Shown in pieces: positions 7,531 through 17,155 of a stretch of 64,000 bases of DNA. Positions within the stretch are counted from its first letter, which is position 1. The number at the start of each line of letters is the position of its first letter. Below the pieces are notes generated by a model that was given only the letters and a program-made list of their open reading frames with translations, was not told where the DNA came from and ran no database searches. The position numbers and the translations under genes are program-made. The DNA is from Pseudomonadota bacterium (GTDB lineage Bacteria; Pseudomonadota; Alphaproteobacteria; Rhizobiales; Xanthobacteraceae): assembly GCA_018971625.1 (NCBI GenBank), contig JAGXAJ010000005.1:1-64000 (forward strand). The letters run 5' to 3'.

Positions 7531-9438
7531 TCAGCCGATCGGCAGGTATTTGGTCAGCGTCAGCTGCGACATCATCGAGGTGGTCTGATAGGACGCCTGC
7601 AGGGCGGTCTGCAGCGCCAGGATTTCGCTGGCCACCTGCTGGGTGGAAACGGTTTCGGTATTGTCCACCATGGTCTGCAGCATGATCTGGCTCTGCGCCT
7701 GCCGGGCGCTGGTGTCCTGCATCACGGTTTGCGCGCGGGCAAAATCCGACTGGATGTCCGCGATGGTCTGCTGGCCGGGCTGCGGCGTCAGGTCGGTCGC
7801 GATGCGCTGGCTCAGCGCCGAGATCTGTGCAGCCGAATTCGCGCCCGTCGGCGAAGCCGTGAACGCGGCGAACACCGCAATCGACTGCAGCTGCGAACGA
7901 ATCGCCGATTCATTGGCCTGAGCGCCATATTGCACAGTGATCGCGGAATCGACCCGAGCGGTCGATGAAGCCCGCGCCGATCCCGGCCCCGAATTGCCGG
8001 TGTACCATTGCACGGTGTTGGCCGAGGTGCCCGCGACCAGCGACGTTGCCGAACTGAGCGGCGAGCCGCTGACCCGCAAGGGAGGCACCGGCGCCGTTAT
8101 GCTGCTGCCGCTGAAACCGAGCCCTGCGAGTGCGCCCGACGGCGAGGTGGTGATCGAGAAGCTCGAAGCGTCGTCGGTATGAATTTCAACCACGCCACCA
8201 TCGATGGTCGAGGGGGTCGATGTGCCGGTGATGGAGTCGATCGCACTCAAGAGATCGCCGACCGTGGCGGTCGTGCTGATCTGCCCCGATCCCGCGGTGC
8301 CGTTCACGAAGGTCAGCGTGGTGCCGTTGACCGTGATGGTGTCGCCGGCCGTGAAGCCGGGCGCCAGCGAATCCGTACCCGTCGAACCTGACAAGGCGGT
8401 CGCAGCCGTGATCGCGGTCGGCGGCACCGCCTGATTGGTGACCGGCGTATTTCCGGTCGCAACGCTTGCGGTATTGAAGAAGTTGTCGCCCGCCTCGATC
8501 GCAGACGCCGCGACCAGCGTCGTGTTGGCCACCGTGCCGATCGCCGTGTTCAGCGCCGTGGTGAGATTGGCCGCGGTCGCCGCGGGGGTGCTCCCGATCA
8601 GGAAGCTTCCGGTCGGCGGCGGCGACGTGGTCGTTGCCGTCAACTGCACCGACGCGGTGGTACCGTCAGGCTGATTGAAGGTGAAGCTGATCTGGTCGCC
8701 GGGGCTGGGATTGGTGGCGCCGAGATCAATCGAGATCGCAGCCGGCGAGCCCGACGGTCCGGTCACGGTGGCGCCGGTCAAAGACGATGTCACCTGGTTC
8801 AGTTTCAGTCCAAACGGCGAGCCGGCGGCGTCTTCCGCCACCGACACCACCGTCGATGTCGCCGGCGGCGTCGCCGGGGGGTTGGTGATCACGAGCCGGC
8901 CGGTGCCGCCGGGAACGGCACCGTCGGCCTGCGCGCGCTGGGCAATCAGCGTCTTCAATCCGGCTTGCGTGGCGGTGCCGTTGAGCATCTCGTCGACCGG
9001 AACCGTCGCCGGCGTGTTGATCGCATTGCCGGAAAACAGATAGCGGTCGCCGGACGGCGTGTTGAGGATGCCGATCATCGAGGACAGTTCGGCGTTCGCG
9101 TTCTCCTGGGCGATGGTCTGCCCGGTGCTGTCCAGCGTCTGCGGTGTCGAGGCCGCCGAGCTCTGCACCTGGCCGCCGAGGTTGGAGATTGCCTGCAGCG
9201 CGTTGTTGGCGGACTGGATCGAGGTCGAGACATTGCTGATAGTGTCGGTGAAGGCGGAGATGCTGGCGAGCTGTGACCGCGCCGCGATCGCAAATCCCTC
9301 ATTGACGCCCATGCCGGCGTAATTGTTCGACTTCTCGCCGGTCGCGAGTTGCTGCGACAGGGTGGTCATCTGGTTGTTGAGGCTGGTTATCGCCTGCCCG
9401 AGCGGCGAAGTGGCATAACCTATACTAGTGATCGACAT
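7531..9438 (-). CDS. flgL: flagellar hook-associated protein 3 FlgL (hook-filament junction)
   Basis: A 635-residue FlgL, about twice the enterobacterial length. N-terminus MSITSIGYATSPLGQAI then ITSLNNQMTTLSQQLATGEK, and the C-terminal helix QVASEILALQTALQASYQ, are the flagellin-like D0/D1 termini. Between about residues 160 and 480 lies a long threonine/alanine/glycine-rich surface insertion containing one copy (about 350-445) of a repeated module of the kind DTITVNGTTLTF...AGLGFSG, also found twice in FlgE here. It assembles on the second junction ring between hook and filament after export. ATG 9438 lies 10 bases from the flgK stop, so flgK and flgL are cotranscribed. The call as FlgL rather than flagellin rests on position after flgK and the termini. 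Confidence 0.88.
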   Translation of the reverse strand: MSITSIGYATSPLGQAITSLNNQMTTLSQQLATGEKSNNYAGMGVNEGFAIAARSQLASISAFTDTISNVSTSIQSANNALQAISNLGGQVQSSAASTPQTLDSTGQTIAQENANAELSSMIGILNTPSGDRYLFSGNAINTPATVPVDEMLNGTATQAGLKTLIAQRAQADGAVPGGTGRLVITNPPATPPATSTVVSVAEDAAGSPFGLKLNQVTSSLTGATVTGPSGSPAAISIDLGATNPSPGDQISFTFNQPDGTTASVQLTATTTSPPPTGSFLIGSTPAATAANLTTALNTAIGTVANTTLVAASAIEAGDNFFNTASVATGNTPVTNQAVPPTAITAATALSGSTGTDSLAPGFTAGDTITVNGTTLTFVNGTAGSGQISTTATVGDLLSAIDSITGTSTPSTIDGGVVEIHTDDASSFSITTSPSGALAGLGFSGSSITAPVPPLRVSGSPLSSATSLVAGTSANTVQWYTGNSGPGSARASSTARVDSAITVQYGAQANESAIRSQLQSIAVFAAFTASPTGANSAAQISALSQRIATDLTPQPGQQTIADIQSDFARAQTVMQDTSARQAQSQIMLQTMVDNTETVSTQQVASEILALQTALQASYQTTSMMSQLTLTKYLPIG

Positions 9439-9448
9439 CTACTTGGTC

Positions 9449-11311
9449 CTAGAGTTGCGCCTGGATCAGCGTGGTCATCATGCTTTGCACGACCGACATC
9501 ACGTGAGCATTGGCGGCGTAGGCATTCTGCAACGCGATCAGGTTCGACATTTCGGTATCGATGCTGACGCTCGCCACCGAATTGAATTTCTGCTGCAACG
9601 TGCTGACCACGACGTCCTGGCCCTGCTGCAATTGCGTCGCCGTGGTGGCCGCGTTGGCCTGCTGGCTGAGGAATTGCTGCATGAAGCCGGTAATCGTGCC
9701 GGAGAACAGCGACGCGGTCGAACCGAGGCCGGTCTGTGGCGAATAGGTGAACGAGCCCGTCGTCAACTGCGAATAGAGAAAATCCGAACGCGTAGTATCG
9801 CCGGCCGCGGTTGCCGGCGAGTTGCTGTAGACGGTAAAATTCGCCGGATTATTCACCAGCGCGGGATTGACGGTGATGCGGCCGGCATAGCCGGTCATCT
9901 GCGCGCCGACGCCGGTAATCGTACCGGTAAAGAGCGCGTTGCCATCGGTGAACAGCGGCAACTGCGCGCTGCCGCCGGTAAGCGACGTGGCCGTCGTGGT
10001 CGTCGACGCGGCATTGACCACCGTGGCCGCAGATCCGACTATCTTCAGCGTGGTGCCAGATGGATTCGAGAACACGACACCGGAACCGGCGAACGTCGTG
10101 TTGAGTTGTCCGACGATCGACGACATGCTACCGGAAAAATCGATGCCGATCATTTTCGGGCTGGCGTTCGGCAAATTCTGCAGTGGCAACGCGGTCGGAT
10201 CGGTTACGTTGACAATCTGTATCTGCTGCTGGGCCAGCGTCCCGGTGTTGGTTACGGTCAGACTGATACTGTTGCCCGGTGAAATGTTCGACGTATCGAC
10301 GCTGAAGCCGGCCGGCGGTCCGGTGACGGGGCTGCCGGCCGTGGTCGTGTCGGACAATGCGCTCGACATCGTCGCCGCGAGCTGGTCGACCTGGTTCTGC
10401 GCCTGCACCAGGGTCTGGTCCCGCAGTTTCAGATCAGCCGCGATCTGCCCGGAACTGATCGAATTGTTCGCGACCATGTCGAAGCTGGCGCCATTCGGAA
10501 GCTGGATCGTCAGCGAGCCGACGCCGGATTTGGCCGGATCGGTATTGTACAGTGAATTGGCCGTCAGCGCTCCCGGTGAGGAGAACGATATCTTCGATGC
10601 CAGCTCGCCGCCGACAAGCTGCACGCCCGCTGTGGTGAACACGCTGGTTTCGTTGGAAGCATCGGTGACGGTGCGGACATCCATCAACTTTGCCAGATCG
10701 CTGATCGCGCTGTCGCGCTGATCCATCAGGGTGGCGGCCGCCGGATCGGTCGGCGCCAATCCCTGCAACCGGGTATTGATCGTGGCGATCTGGCTCATGT
10801 CTGCGTTGGCTTGCGTCACCGACGAGCCGATGTCCTGCTCGACATTGGAGCGCAGTGTCTGGATGCCCTGCGAGGTCGCGTTCAGCGATTGCGCCAGCGA
10901 TTGCGCGGCCGCAAGCGCCGCGGTCTGCGCCGACTGGCTGCCCTGGCTGGTCGACAACGCTTGCAGCGCCGTCGTGAAGTTGCTGTAGCTGGTTTCGAGC
11001 GTGCCGTCGCCGCCCGGAGGGCCGTAGACGCTCTGCAGCTGGCCGAGGATATTGGCCGTCTGGTCAGCATAGGCGCCGCCGGAAGTTTCGGTACGCAACT
11101 GGCTCTGGATATAGAGGTCCAGTTGGCGGTTGACGCCGTTGACTGCAACGTTGCTGCCGGTGCTGCCGCTCGGCAGTTCGATCTGGTTCGGCGTCTGGGT
11201 GACGTAGCCGGGCGTTTGCGCGTTGGCTATATTGCCGGACACGATCGAAAGCGCGGCCTGGTTGGCGCGCAGACCGGACATCACAGTCGCAAGGGCAGAA
11301 CTCAAACCCAT
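9449..11311 (-). CDS. flgK: flagellar hook-associated protein 1 FlgK
   Basis: A 620-residue FlgK. The N-terminus MGLSSALATVMSGLRANQAA and ALSIVSGNIANAQTPGYVTQ is the rod/hook-family motif (SGNIANxxTPGY). FlgK-specific features follow: TNRQ-like VNGVNRQLDLYIQSQLRTET, VYGPPGGDGTLETSYSNF, and the C-terminal SNLIALQNAYAANAHVMSVV coiled segment. FlgK forms the first ring on top of the hook and joins it to FlgL. Export is by the flagellar type III apparatus, so no cleaved signal is expected. It follows flgE by 48 bases and precedes flgL by 10. Length is close to the family's usual 550-650 residues. Confidence 0.93.
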   Translation of the reverse strand: MGLSSALATVMSGLRANQAALSIVSGNIANAQTPGYVTQTPNQIELPSGSTGSNVAVNGVNRQLDLYIQSQLRTETSGGAYADQTANILGQLQSVYGPPGGDGTLETSYSNFTTALQALSTSQGSQSAQTAALAAAQSLAQSLNATSQGIQTLRSNVEQDIGSSVTQANADMSQIATINTRLQGLAPTDPAAATLMDQRDSAISDLAKLMDVRTVTDASNETSVFTTAGVQLVGGELASKISFSSPGALTANSLYNTDPAKSGVGSLTIQLPNGASFDMVANNSISSGQIAADLKLRDQTLVQAQNQVDQLAATMSSALSDTTTAGSPVTGPPAGFSVDTSNISPGNSISLTVTNTGTLAQQQIQIVNVTDPTALPLQNLPNASPKMIGIDFSGSMSSIVGQLNTTFAGSGVVFSNPSGTTLKIVGSAATVVNAASTTTTATSLTGGSAQLPLFTDGNALFTGTITGVGAQMTGYAGRITVNPALVNNPANFTVYSNSPATAAGDTTRSDFLYSQLTTGSFTYSPQTGLGSTASLFSGTITGFMQQFLSQQANAATTATQLQQGQDVVVSTLQQKFNSVASVSIDTEMSNLIALQNAYAANAHVMSVVQSMMTTLIQAQL

Positions 11312-11359
11312 CTTATTGCCCGCCTTCGATCACTTACACTGGCCTCATTTCGAGACCGA

Positions 11360-13576
11360 TCAGCGCAGTACGCTCAGCAGAGACTGAACCATGTCATTGG
11401 CCGTGGTGATCACCTTGGTGTTCGCCGAATAGGCCTGCTGGGTCACGATCAGCTTGGTGAATTCGTCCGCAATATCGGTGTTCGATCCTTCCAGCGACGA
11501 ACCGCTGATGGTGCCCGACGCACCGGCGATGGCCGGGCCGGAGCCGTCGGTGACGGCGTAGGCGCCGCCATCCAGCGCTTTCAGGTAGTTGGTGCCGTCG
11601 AAATGCGACAGCGTGACGGATGCGAGATCGATGTTCTGGCCGTTGGAGAACGTGCCGACCACGAGGCCGTTGTTGTTGATCGCAACCGACTGCAACTGGC
11701 CAGCGGCATAGCCATTCTGCGAAATGGTGTTGATGGTCGCGGTGCCGCCGGTGCTGGCGAACTGAGTCAAGCCGCCGGAGCCGAGATTGAGCGAAACATT
11801 GCCGAGCGACTGGCCGCTGACGGTCACGTTCGGGATGGTGATGGAGGAGCCGGACGGGCTCGACAGCGAGCCGTCGGAGTTGAAGGTAAAGTTGGTCCCG
11901 ACGTTGACCCAGGCCACCCCGGTTCCGGTCGCGCTCGGATCGGTCTGGTAGAACAGATTCCAGGTATCCTGGTGGCCGTTTCCGAGCGAGGCGCTGTCGG
12001 TCTTGGCCCATCGCAATTGCAGGTTAACCGGCGTGCCGGCCGAGTTGTAGGTCGTTATCGCGCCGCCGCTGATGCTTTCATTGGTGAATGCGGTGAGATC
12101 GTTGCCGATGACAAAGCCGGTGCCGGCCGTGCCGCCACCGGTGCGTCGCGCCGTCATCGGGGATGAGAAGCCGAGCGCGCCGAAGGCACCCGCCGTGCTG
12201 GAGAGCGTAAGATCCTGCGCGGTGCCAGTATGCAACGTGATCGCACCTGTGCTTGCGTTGATCGTCGGCGCAACGCCGGTGATAGTACCGATGTCGTTCA
12301 TGAGATCGCCGACCGTGTTGGTTGCGATATCGAGATAGTACGTATTGGCGGCGGGGGCGCCGGCGGTCTCCCCGGCTGCGGAATTATAGAAATTAATTGT
12401 GGAGGCTGGGCTGGTATCGACCGTAATGGTATTGCCGGACACAAAGCTCGCCGACAGCGCGGTGGCCGGCGGCGTGACGGGAGCAGCAAAGCCAAGCGCG
12501 GCGAAAGCACCGGTGTTGGAGCTCGATACCGACAAGGTCCCGTTGGTGTTGTTCAGGGTGACCTTGCCCGTTGCGCCGTTAACGCTGGACGGGTTCGCCG
12601 TGCCGGTGAGCGCGTCGATCTTTCCGAGCAGAGTCGTGATGCTGTCGGTGATGTTCACGTGATTGTTGTCGCTCGCGCCGGACGCGACAAACGTAATCGT
12701 CTGACCGTTCACCGTGATCGTGTCGTTGACCGCAAAGCTCGTTGTCAGCGCGTTGGACGAGGTGCCGGACAGCAACGTCGAGCCCGAGATCGGCGCGGCG
12801 GACGTATTGGTGGCGGCAGCGCCGGTCGCCGTGCCAACCGACCCCGACAGTGCGGTCGACGCCGTGATCGGGCCGGTGCCTGCCTTGTCCAGGGCGGCCG
12901 AGCCGGTCACGGTGTTATCACCGTAGGGTGTGGCCGGGGTTCCAATGATAAGTGGATTCGAGGCGAAGTCGGCCGGATTCAAACCGCCGGCGGCGGCAAG
13001 CGTGCCCTTGGATGCGGTGGTGCTGGCCGTCGTGGCTGGTTGGGTCGGCAGGTTCGCGGCGTATTGAATGGCGCTGGTGGCCTGGGCCGGCACGAAGTTG
13101 TTCTGGAACTGGAGAACCTGCGGAACGTTGCCGAGCGGGTTTCCGGTCTTCGGATCGACCGCGACGCCCATCAGGTAATATCCGGCGCCGTTGACGAGGT
13201 TGCCGTTGGCGTTGACCTGGAAATCGCCGCGCCGGGTGTAGTCGGTGGTGCCGCTGAACACCGGGGCGTTATCGATCGTCCCGGTAGACGCCTGTACCGA
13301 GAAGAAACCGTCGCCGTTGATCGCCATGTTGGTCGCGACCGTCGATGCCGAGACGGTGCCTTGCGTGGTGATCGTCGCTTGCGCAAAAGCGGTCACGCCG
13401 CCTGCGACCTGCCGGCTCGGCGTCGTCGCATCTGGAATCAGATCTTCGAAGCTGGTGTTGATGCCCTTGTAGCCCGTGGTCGAGGCATTCGCGATGTTGC
13501 CGGAGATGTTCTGCAGCGCAAAGGACTGCGCCTGCAGACCGCCAACCGACGTATTCAGCGCGTCGAAGATACCCAT
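11360..13576 (-). CDS. flgE: flagellar hook protein FlgE (large form)
   Basis: A 738-residue hook protein, much longer than the 400-residue E. coli protein. N-terminus MGIFDALNTSVGGLQAQSFA with ISGNIANASTTGYKGINTSF, then the D1 piece NMAINGDGFFSVQASTG; C-terminus SSLEGSNTDIADEFTKLIVT and TKVITTANDMVQSLLSVLR. Two related insert modules sit at about residues 272-365 and 370-475 (each with a TITV core and ending in ALGF), similar to a module in FlgL and to the DUF1522 type seen in long flagellins. It polymerises into the universal joint. ATG 13576 has GGAG eight bases upstream and a sigma-54 promoter about 70 bases upstream, marking it as first gene of the operon. Confidence 0.93.
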   Translation of the reverse strand: MGIFDALNTSVGGLQAQSFALQNISGNIANASTTGYKGINTSFEDLIPDATTPSRQVAGGVTAFAQATITTQGTVSASTVATNMAINGDGFFSVQASTGTIDNAPVFSGTTDYTRRGDFQVNANGNLVNGAGYYLMGVAVDPKTGNPLGNVPQVLQFQNNFVPAQATSAIQYAANLPTQPATTASTTASKGTLAAAGGLNPADFASNPLIIGTPATPYGDNTVTGSAALDKAGTGPITASTALSGSVGTATGAAATNTSAAPISGSTLLSGTSSNALTTSFAVNDTITVNGQTITFVASGASDNNHVNITDSITTLLGKIDALTGTANPSSVNGATGKVTLNNTNGTLSVSSSNTGAFAALGFAAPVTPPATALSASFVSGNTITVDTSPASTINFYNSAAGETAGAPAANTYYLDIATNTVGDLMNDIGTITGVAPTINASTGAITLHTGTAQDLTLSSTAGAFGALGFSSPMTARRTGGGTAGTGFVIGNDLTAFTNESISGGAITTYNSAGTPVNLQLRWAKTDSASLGNGHQDTWNLFYQTDPSATGTGVAWVNVGTNFTFNSDGSLSSPSGSSITIPNVTVSGQSLGNVSLNLGSGGLTQFASTGGTATINTISQNGYAAGQLQSVAINNNGLVVGTFSNGQNIDLASVTLSHFDGTNYLKALDGGAYAVTDGSGPAIAGASGTISGSSLEGSNTDIADEFTKLIVTQQAYSANTKVITTANDMVQSLLSVLR

Positions 13577-13646
13577 AACATTGTCTCCACATTCGATCCC
13601 AGGCGGCCAGCCGGCATAGCCGTGGCCTTCGTCGCGGGAAGACGTC

Positions 13647-13661
13647 GCAAGCCCTGTGCCA
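13647..13661 (-). promoter_or_regulatory. sigma-54 (-24/-12) promoter of flgE operon
   Basis: On the minus strand the sequence reads CTGGCACAGGGCTTGC, that is TGGCAC, five bases, TTGC, matching the RpoN consensus with exact spacing. It lies about 70 bases upstream of the flgE start and between flgE and the msrB terminator, so it should drive flgE-flgK-flgL and possibly the ATP-grasp/glycosyltransferase genes downstream. Activation would need a FlbD/FtcR-like or other bacterial enhancer protein, which is not encoded in the window. Confidence 0.78.
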
Positions 13662-13702
13662 GGAATGAAAATCGCATCATTTCAGATGCTTAAATAGAAA
13701 TA

Positions 13703-13722
13703 CCCCGGTCCAAGGACCGGGG
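13703..13722 (-). terminator. rho-independent terminator after msrB
   Basis: A 9-bp G+C-rich perfect inverted repeat (CCCCGGTCC / GGACCGGGG) with a very short loop. On the minus strand it is followed by a T-rich run (TATTTCTATTT). It lies between the msrB stop (13780) and the flgE promoter and should isolate the flagellar operon from upstream transcription. Confidence 0.6.
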
Positions 13723-13779
13723 CACAATTGCCGGGTTGGCAAATATTGCCGGGCTTGCGCGATTTTCGAGGGAAGCGGC

Positions 13780-14280
13780 TCAGGTCGCCGAGGCGGCTGC
13801 TGGATGAAACTGCAACGCGAGGCCATCCATGCAATAGCGCAAGCCGGTCGGCTTCGGACCGTCGTCGAACACGTGACCGAGATGGCCGCCACAGCGGCGG
13901 CAGTGGACCTCGGTGCGTACCAGGCCGAGCATACGGTCTTGATGTTTGCCGACCGCGTTCTCAAGCGGTTGATAGAAACTCGGCCAGCCGGTGCCACTTT
14001 CGAATTTGGTCTCCGAGGAGAACAACGGCAGGTCGCAGCCGGCGCAGGCAAAGATGCCCTTGCGATGCTCCTCAAGCAGCGGGCTGGTAAAGGGAAGTTC
14101 GGTGCCTTGCTGGCGCAAGATTTGATATTGCTCCGGCGTCAGTTGCGCGCGCCACTCGGCGTCGGTCTTCTCGATTTCGAACTTCTCGGCGGCCTGGGCC
14201 GGCGCGCCGCGCAGCCAGCGAAAGCCAGTGATGCCAAGCAGGCCGGCAAAAGACGCAAGCAGGACACGGCGGTCAATCAT
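13780..14280 (-). CDS. msrB: peptide-methionine (R)-S-oxide reductase, exported
   Basis: A 166-residue MsrB. The zinc-site CxxC pairs are CAGC and CRRC, the substrate segment is [13 protein letters not shown], and the catalytic cysteine is in [15 protein letters not shown] near the C-terminus. It reduces methionine-R-sulfoxide in proteins. The first 35 residues, [20 protein letters not shown] and on to AQAAEKF, look like a signal peptide with a twin-arginine start, so the enzyme probably acts in the periplasm. ATG 14280 has GGAG seven bases upstream; a longer upstream reading lacks sense. It lies 68 bases downstream of the FAD oxidoreductase gene on the same strand and may be cotranscribed. 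A terminator follows. Confidence 0.93.
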   Translation of the reverse strand: MIDRRVLLASFAGLLGITGFRWLRGAPAQAAEKFEIEKTDAEWRAQLTPEQYQILRQQGTELPFTSPLLEEHRKGIFACAGCDLPLFSSETKFESGTGWPSFYQPLENAVGKHQDRMLGLVRTEVHCRRCGGHLGHVFDDGPKPTGLRYCMDGLALQFHPAAASAT

Positions 14281-14348
14281 GATGGTCTCCGTGGCGTTAG
14301 GCGCTATATAGTGTCTTCGCCGGGAGATACGGCGTCTGGCAGCGGAAG

Positions 14349-15848
14349 TTACACCGGCCCGGGCCAAACCTTCTCACTTTCTTGCGAGTTGGAATGCAAC
14401 CTACCCTCGTCCTGCTCCGATTCTGACGCGACCCGTGCCGGCAAGCGTTCGAGACTCGGCGGGTCAGGTGGCGGACGTGGGCGCGCCGGCCGGGTTCGGG
14501 CCCGGCGGTTGGCTTCGACCAGCCGCGCCTCGCGAATCCGTTCTTTGGCCCGGGCGCGTTCCCGATAGCGCGCCAGGGCGCCGGCCGTGGCCGAGCTTCC
14601 CCTGACCCACAGGGCAACGACATGGCCTGCAACCCGGCCGATCGAGCCGCCCGCCCAGACCAGTTCGAAAGGCGAAAACAGCCGCCATCGCTCGTCGCCC
14701 CGCAGAATGCTCTGCGCAATCAACTGGCCCGCCATCGCCGATGTGTTCAGGCCCTGGCGCCCGAAGCCGCTCGCCACCCACAGCCCCCTGCGCAACTGGC
14801 CGATCTGCGGCATGCCGTGCACGGTCTGCCCCACCGCGCCGCTAAAGACATCTGCGATCTGGACCTCGCCCAGCTGGGGAAAGATGGTGTGGATGCGGCG
14901 CGCAATCGCGGCGGCAAACCGCTGCGGCCGCGCCGCCCAGGTGGTTTCCGGCGACGCCCACATCAGGCGGTCGCCATCCACGATCCGGTAGTGATCGACA
15001 CCATCACTGTCGGCGACCGATCCCTGGAAGACAATCGCCTCGGCGAGGCGCTCGCCAAGCGGCGCGGTCACCGCTGCATAGCGCCAGATTGGCAATAGCG
15101 TTTCCGACAGCCGCCGGAGCGGTGCGCCTAGATGAATGTTACCGGCGAGCACGATGTGCGAGGCGCGCAGCCGCGCCGATGGCGTTACGATGCGCTTGCG
15201 GATGCCGGAGGGATCGATGCTAACGACCGGCGTATCCTCGAAGATGCGCGCCCCTGCCCGCCGGGCCAGCGCCGCCAGGCCATGGACATATTTGCGGCCA
15301 TCGAGCTGAAATGCCCCGGGGTAATACACGCCGTGGAAATAACGCCCGGTCTTGAGCTGGTCGCGGACCCGATCGACCTGCCAACCCTCCACTTCGGTCT
15401 CGAAATCCTCGTTCAGCAACTGCAGCCGGCTGATAAGTCGATCACCGACATCGACGTTGGATACCTCCAGCGCACCTTCGCTGAGGCCGATGCCCGGCAT
15501 CAGCTCTTCAGTGGCGTTGGTCCGTATATAGTCGGCGCCCTGCTTCGACAACGACCAGAGTTCGCGGGCGTCCTCAAATCCCACGCGTTCGATCAATTCG
15601 TCAATCGGCAGACCATAGCCCGGCATCACCGTGCCGAGTTGATGGCCGGATGCATTCCAGCCGACATGGCGGCCCTCGAGCACCGCGACGCTGGCGCCGA
15701 GGCGTGCCGCCTCCAAAGCGACCGTCAGGCCGGCGAGGCCGGCGCCGACCACGCAGATATCGACGTCGAGGTCGAATGACAGCCGCGAGCGCTCGCGCAC
15801 CGATGCGGTGTCGGATAGGCTGCCCGCTTCGCTGGATGTCTCGCTCAT
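14349..15848 (-). CDS. FAD-dependent amine/amino acid oxidoreductase (DAO family, PuuB-like)
   Basis: A 499-residue flavoprotein. The Rossmann FAD motif is in [20 protein letters not shown] at about residues 30-50, followed by the acidic end of strand 2 (VAVLEG) and the DAO-type C-terminal FAD contact [19 protein letters not shown] near residue 375. The family oxidises secondary amines or D-amino acids; the resemblance to gamma-glutamylputrescine oxidase is by overall layout only. After the catalytic part there is an unusual basic and proline-rich tail of about 60 residues ([20 protein letters not shown]), likely disordered. No signal peptide; probably cytoplasmic or membrane-associated. Divergent from the SixA-like gene. 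Confidence 0.8.
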   Translation of the reverse strand: MSETSSEAGSLSDTASVRERSRLSFDLDVDICVVGAGLAGLTVALEAARLGASVAVLEGRHVGWNASGHQLGTVMPGYGLPIDELIERVGFEDARELWSLSKQGADYIRTNATEELMPGIGLSEGALEVSNVDVGDRLISRLQLLNEDFETEVEGWQVDRVRDQLKTGRYFHGVYYPGAFQLDGRKYVHGLAALARRAGARIFEDTPVVSIDPSGIRKRIVTPSARLRASHIVLAGNIHLGAPLRRLSETLLPIWRYAAVTAPLGERLAEAIVFQGSVADSDGVDHYRIVDGDRLMWASPETTWAARPQRFAAAIARRIHTIFPQLGEVQIADVFSGAVGQTVHGMPQIGQLRRGLWVASGFGRQGLNTSAMAGQLIAQSILRGDERWRLFSPFELVWAGGSIGRVAGHVVALWVRGSSATAGALARYRERARAKERIREARLVEANRRARTRPARPRPPPDPPSLERLPARVASESEQDEGRLHSNSQESEKVWPGPV

Positions 15849-15945
15849 GTCGTTTTCTTACGGATCGATCGAGCGCTTGTCACCTTGCCCTGAGCCACAG
15901 TCTGTACATTAATCCGCAGGACTTTGAACGAATCGAGATTGCGTC

Positions 15946-16488
15946 ATGCGCCGTTTGATGCTGTTGCGTCATGCCAAGACCGAAAACGACGCGCCGAGCG
16001 GCCGGGATCAGGACCGCCGCCTCGACGGGCGTGGCCGCAGGGACGCCGCCGAGATCGGCAGCTTTATTGCCACCCATCCTCCGTTTCCCGATTCCGTGCT
16101 GATTTCACCGGCGGTGCGCGCGCACGAGACCTGGGAACTGGCATGGGCCGTGATGAAGGATCTGGTCCCGCAGCCGCATGTGGAACTGCAACCCGATCTC
16201 TATGGCGCCGATTCCGCCCAACTGCTGCAAAGCATCCGCGAGGTTTCCTTGCGCCAGGCGCAACGGCTGATGGTAATCGGGCACAATCCGGGCATGCACG
16301 AGCTGGCGTTGAGCCTGATCGATGGAGGCGACGCCGCCGGACGGAGGACGCTCGCTGACAATCTGCCGACGTCGGGTCTTGCGATCTTCGATTTTGCAAT
16401 CGACGACTGGTCCGACGTGGCATTCCGCCGCGGACGGCTCGTGCTTTTTGTCAGCCCGAAACTGCTGAAGCAGACCTTGGGCGACTAA
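15946..16488 (+). CDS. SixA-like phosphohistidine phosphatase (histidine phosphatase family)
   Basis: A 180-residue single-domain protein with the RHG-type motif MLLRHAKTEND at the N-terminus, an acidic/arginine surface segment (RDQDRRLDGRGRRDAAEI) and the second catalytic histidine in LMVIGHNPGMHELALSL at about residue 107. E. coli SixA dephosphorylates the Hpt domain of ArcB or the nitrogen phosphotransferase protein NPr, so a phosphorelay or PTS-related target is possible. The length is close to SixA (161). ATG 15946 is the first usable start after the divergent oxidoreductase. The same window encodes an Hpt protein at 27032-27424, but there is no direct link. Confidence 0.87.
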   Translation: MRRLMLLRHAKTENDAPSGRDQDRRLDGRGRRDAAEIGSFIATHPPFPDSVLISPAVRAHETWELAWAVMKDLVPQPHVELQPDLYGADSAQLLQSIREVSLRQAQRLMVIGHNPGMHELALSLIDGGDAAGRRTLADNLPTSGLAIFDFAIDDWSDVAFRRGRLVLFVSPKLLKQTLGD

Positions 16489-16605
16489 GACCTTGGCTGG
16501 CCGAAGCTTTAAAAGGCCGAGAGCCGGGATGATTAAGGTGCCGCGCCCGGCATTCAGCCGGCATTCAGAGTATGTGCTATATCGATGGCCGACAGGGAGG
16601 CGCAG

Positions 16606-17031
16606 ATGTTCAAATCCATCCTCGTGCCGATCGACCTTTCCGACACCGAACTGGCGAAGCCAGCGATTGCGACCGCGACGACGCTGTCGCAGACCTGGGG
16701 CGGCGCGGTGCGCCTGTTGAACGTGCTGCCGATGACGCCTGTGATGCTGGCGGAATATGTGCCGGTCGATTTCGACACCCAGCAGCGCCAGGCCTCCGAG
16801 GAAGCCCTCGCCATCGTAGCGCGCGAATCCGGCATCGATACGGCCCGGATTTCCAGCGTGGTGCGCCAAGGCGGTATCTATCACGAAATCCTGGAAGAGG
16901 CCTTGGCCGTCAAGGCCGACCTGATCGTTATGACCTCGCACCGGCCTGCCATGCGGACCTATTTTCTCGGCTCCAACGCCGGCCATGTGGTGCGCTACGC
17001 CAAATGCTCGGTACTGGTGGTGCGCAACTGA
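16606..17031 (+). CDS. universal stress protein UspA family
   Basis: A 141-residue single Usp domain: MFKSILVPIDLSDTELAKP at the start, helix with DFDTQQRQASEEALAIVARE, and the end ADLIVMTSHRPAMRTYFLG, SNAGHVVRYAKCSVLVVRN. The last part has the Usp nucleotide-loop pattern G-x2-H-x9-S with small changes (GSNAGHVV.. CSVLVV). It probably binds ATP and responds to stress in the cytoplasm. The ATG at 16606 follows GGGAGG at six bases, so it is preferred over the ATG at 16585 in the same frame, which has no ribosome site. The gene stands alone, convergent with the next minus-strand gene. Confidence 0.92.
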   Translation: MFKSILVPIDLSDTELAKPAIATATTLSQTWGGAVRLLNVLPMTPVMLAEYVPVDFDTQQRQASEEALAIVARESGIDTARISSVVRQGGIYHEILEEALAVKADLIVMTSHRPAMRTYFLGSNAGHVVRYAKCSVLVVRN

Positions 17032-17155
17032 ATTTTCCGCCGGCGCAGTCCGTCAGATATGAACCACTCCCTGATAAAGCCCTTTGCCTTTTAGGGCTCG
17101 ATCTTGTCCATTTGTGCAGCAAGCAAAGTCATTTTTCGTTGCGCTTGATACGCCT

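Noticed and set aside
10811..12166. Open frame of 451 codons on the plus strand across flgK and flgE
   Set aside because: It is antisense to flgK and flgE, arginine- and glycine-rich, and shows no recognisable domain.
12230..13693. Open frame of 487 codons on the plus strand opposite flgE
   Set aside because: Shadow of flgE; arginine- and glycine-rich without domain motifs.
17078..17098. Small hairpin AGCCCT/AGGGCT after the Usp gene
   Set aside because: Six-base stem, nine-base loop and no T run; too weak to call a terminator.
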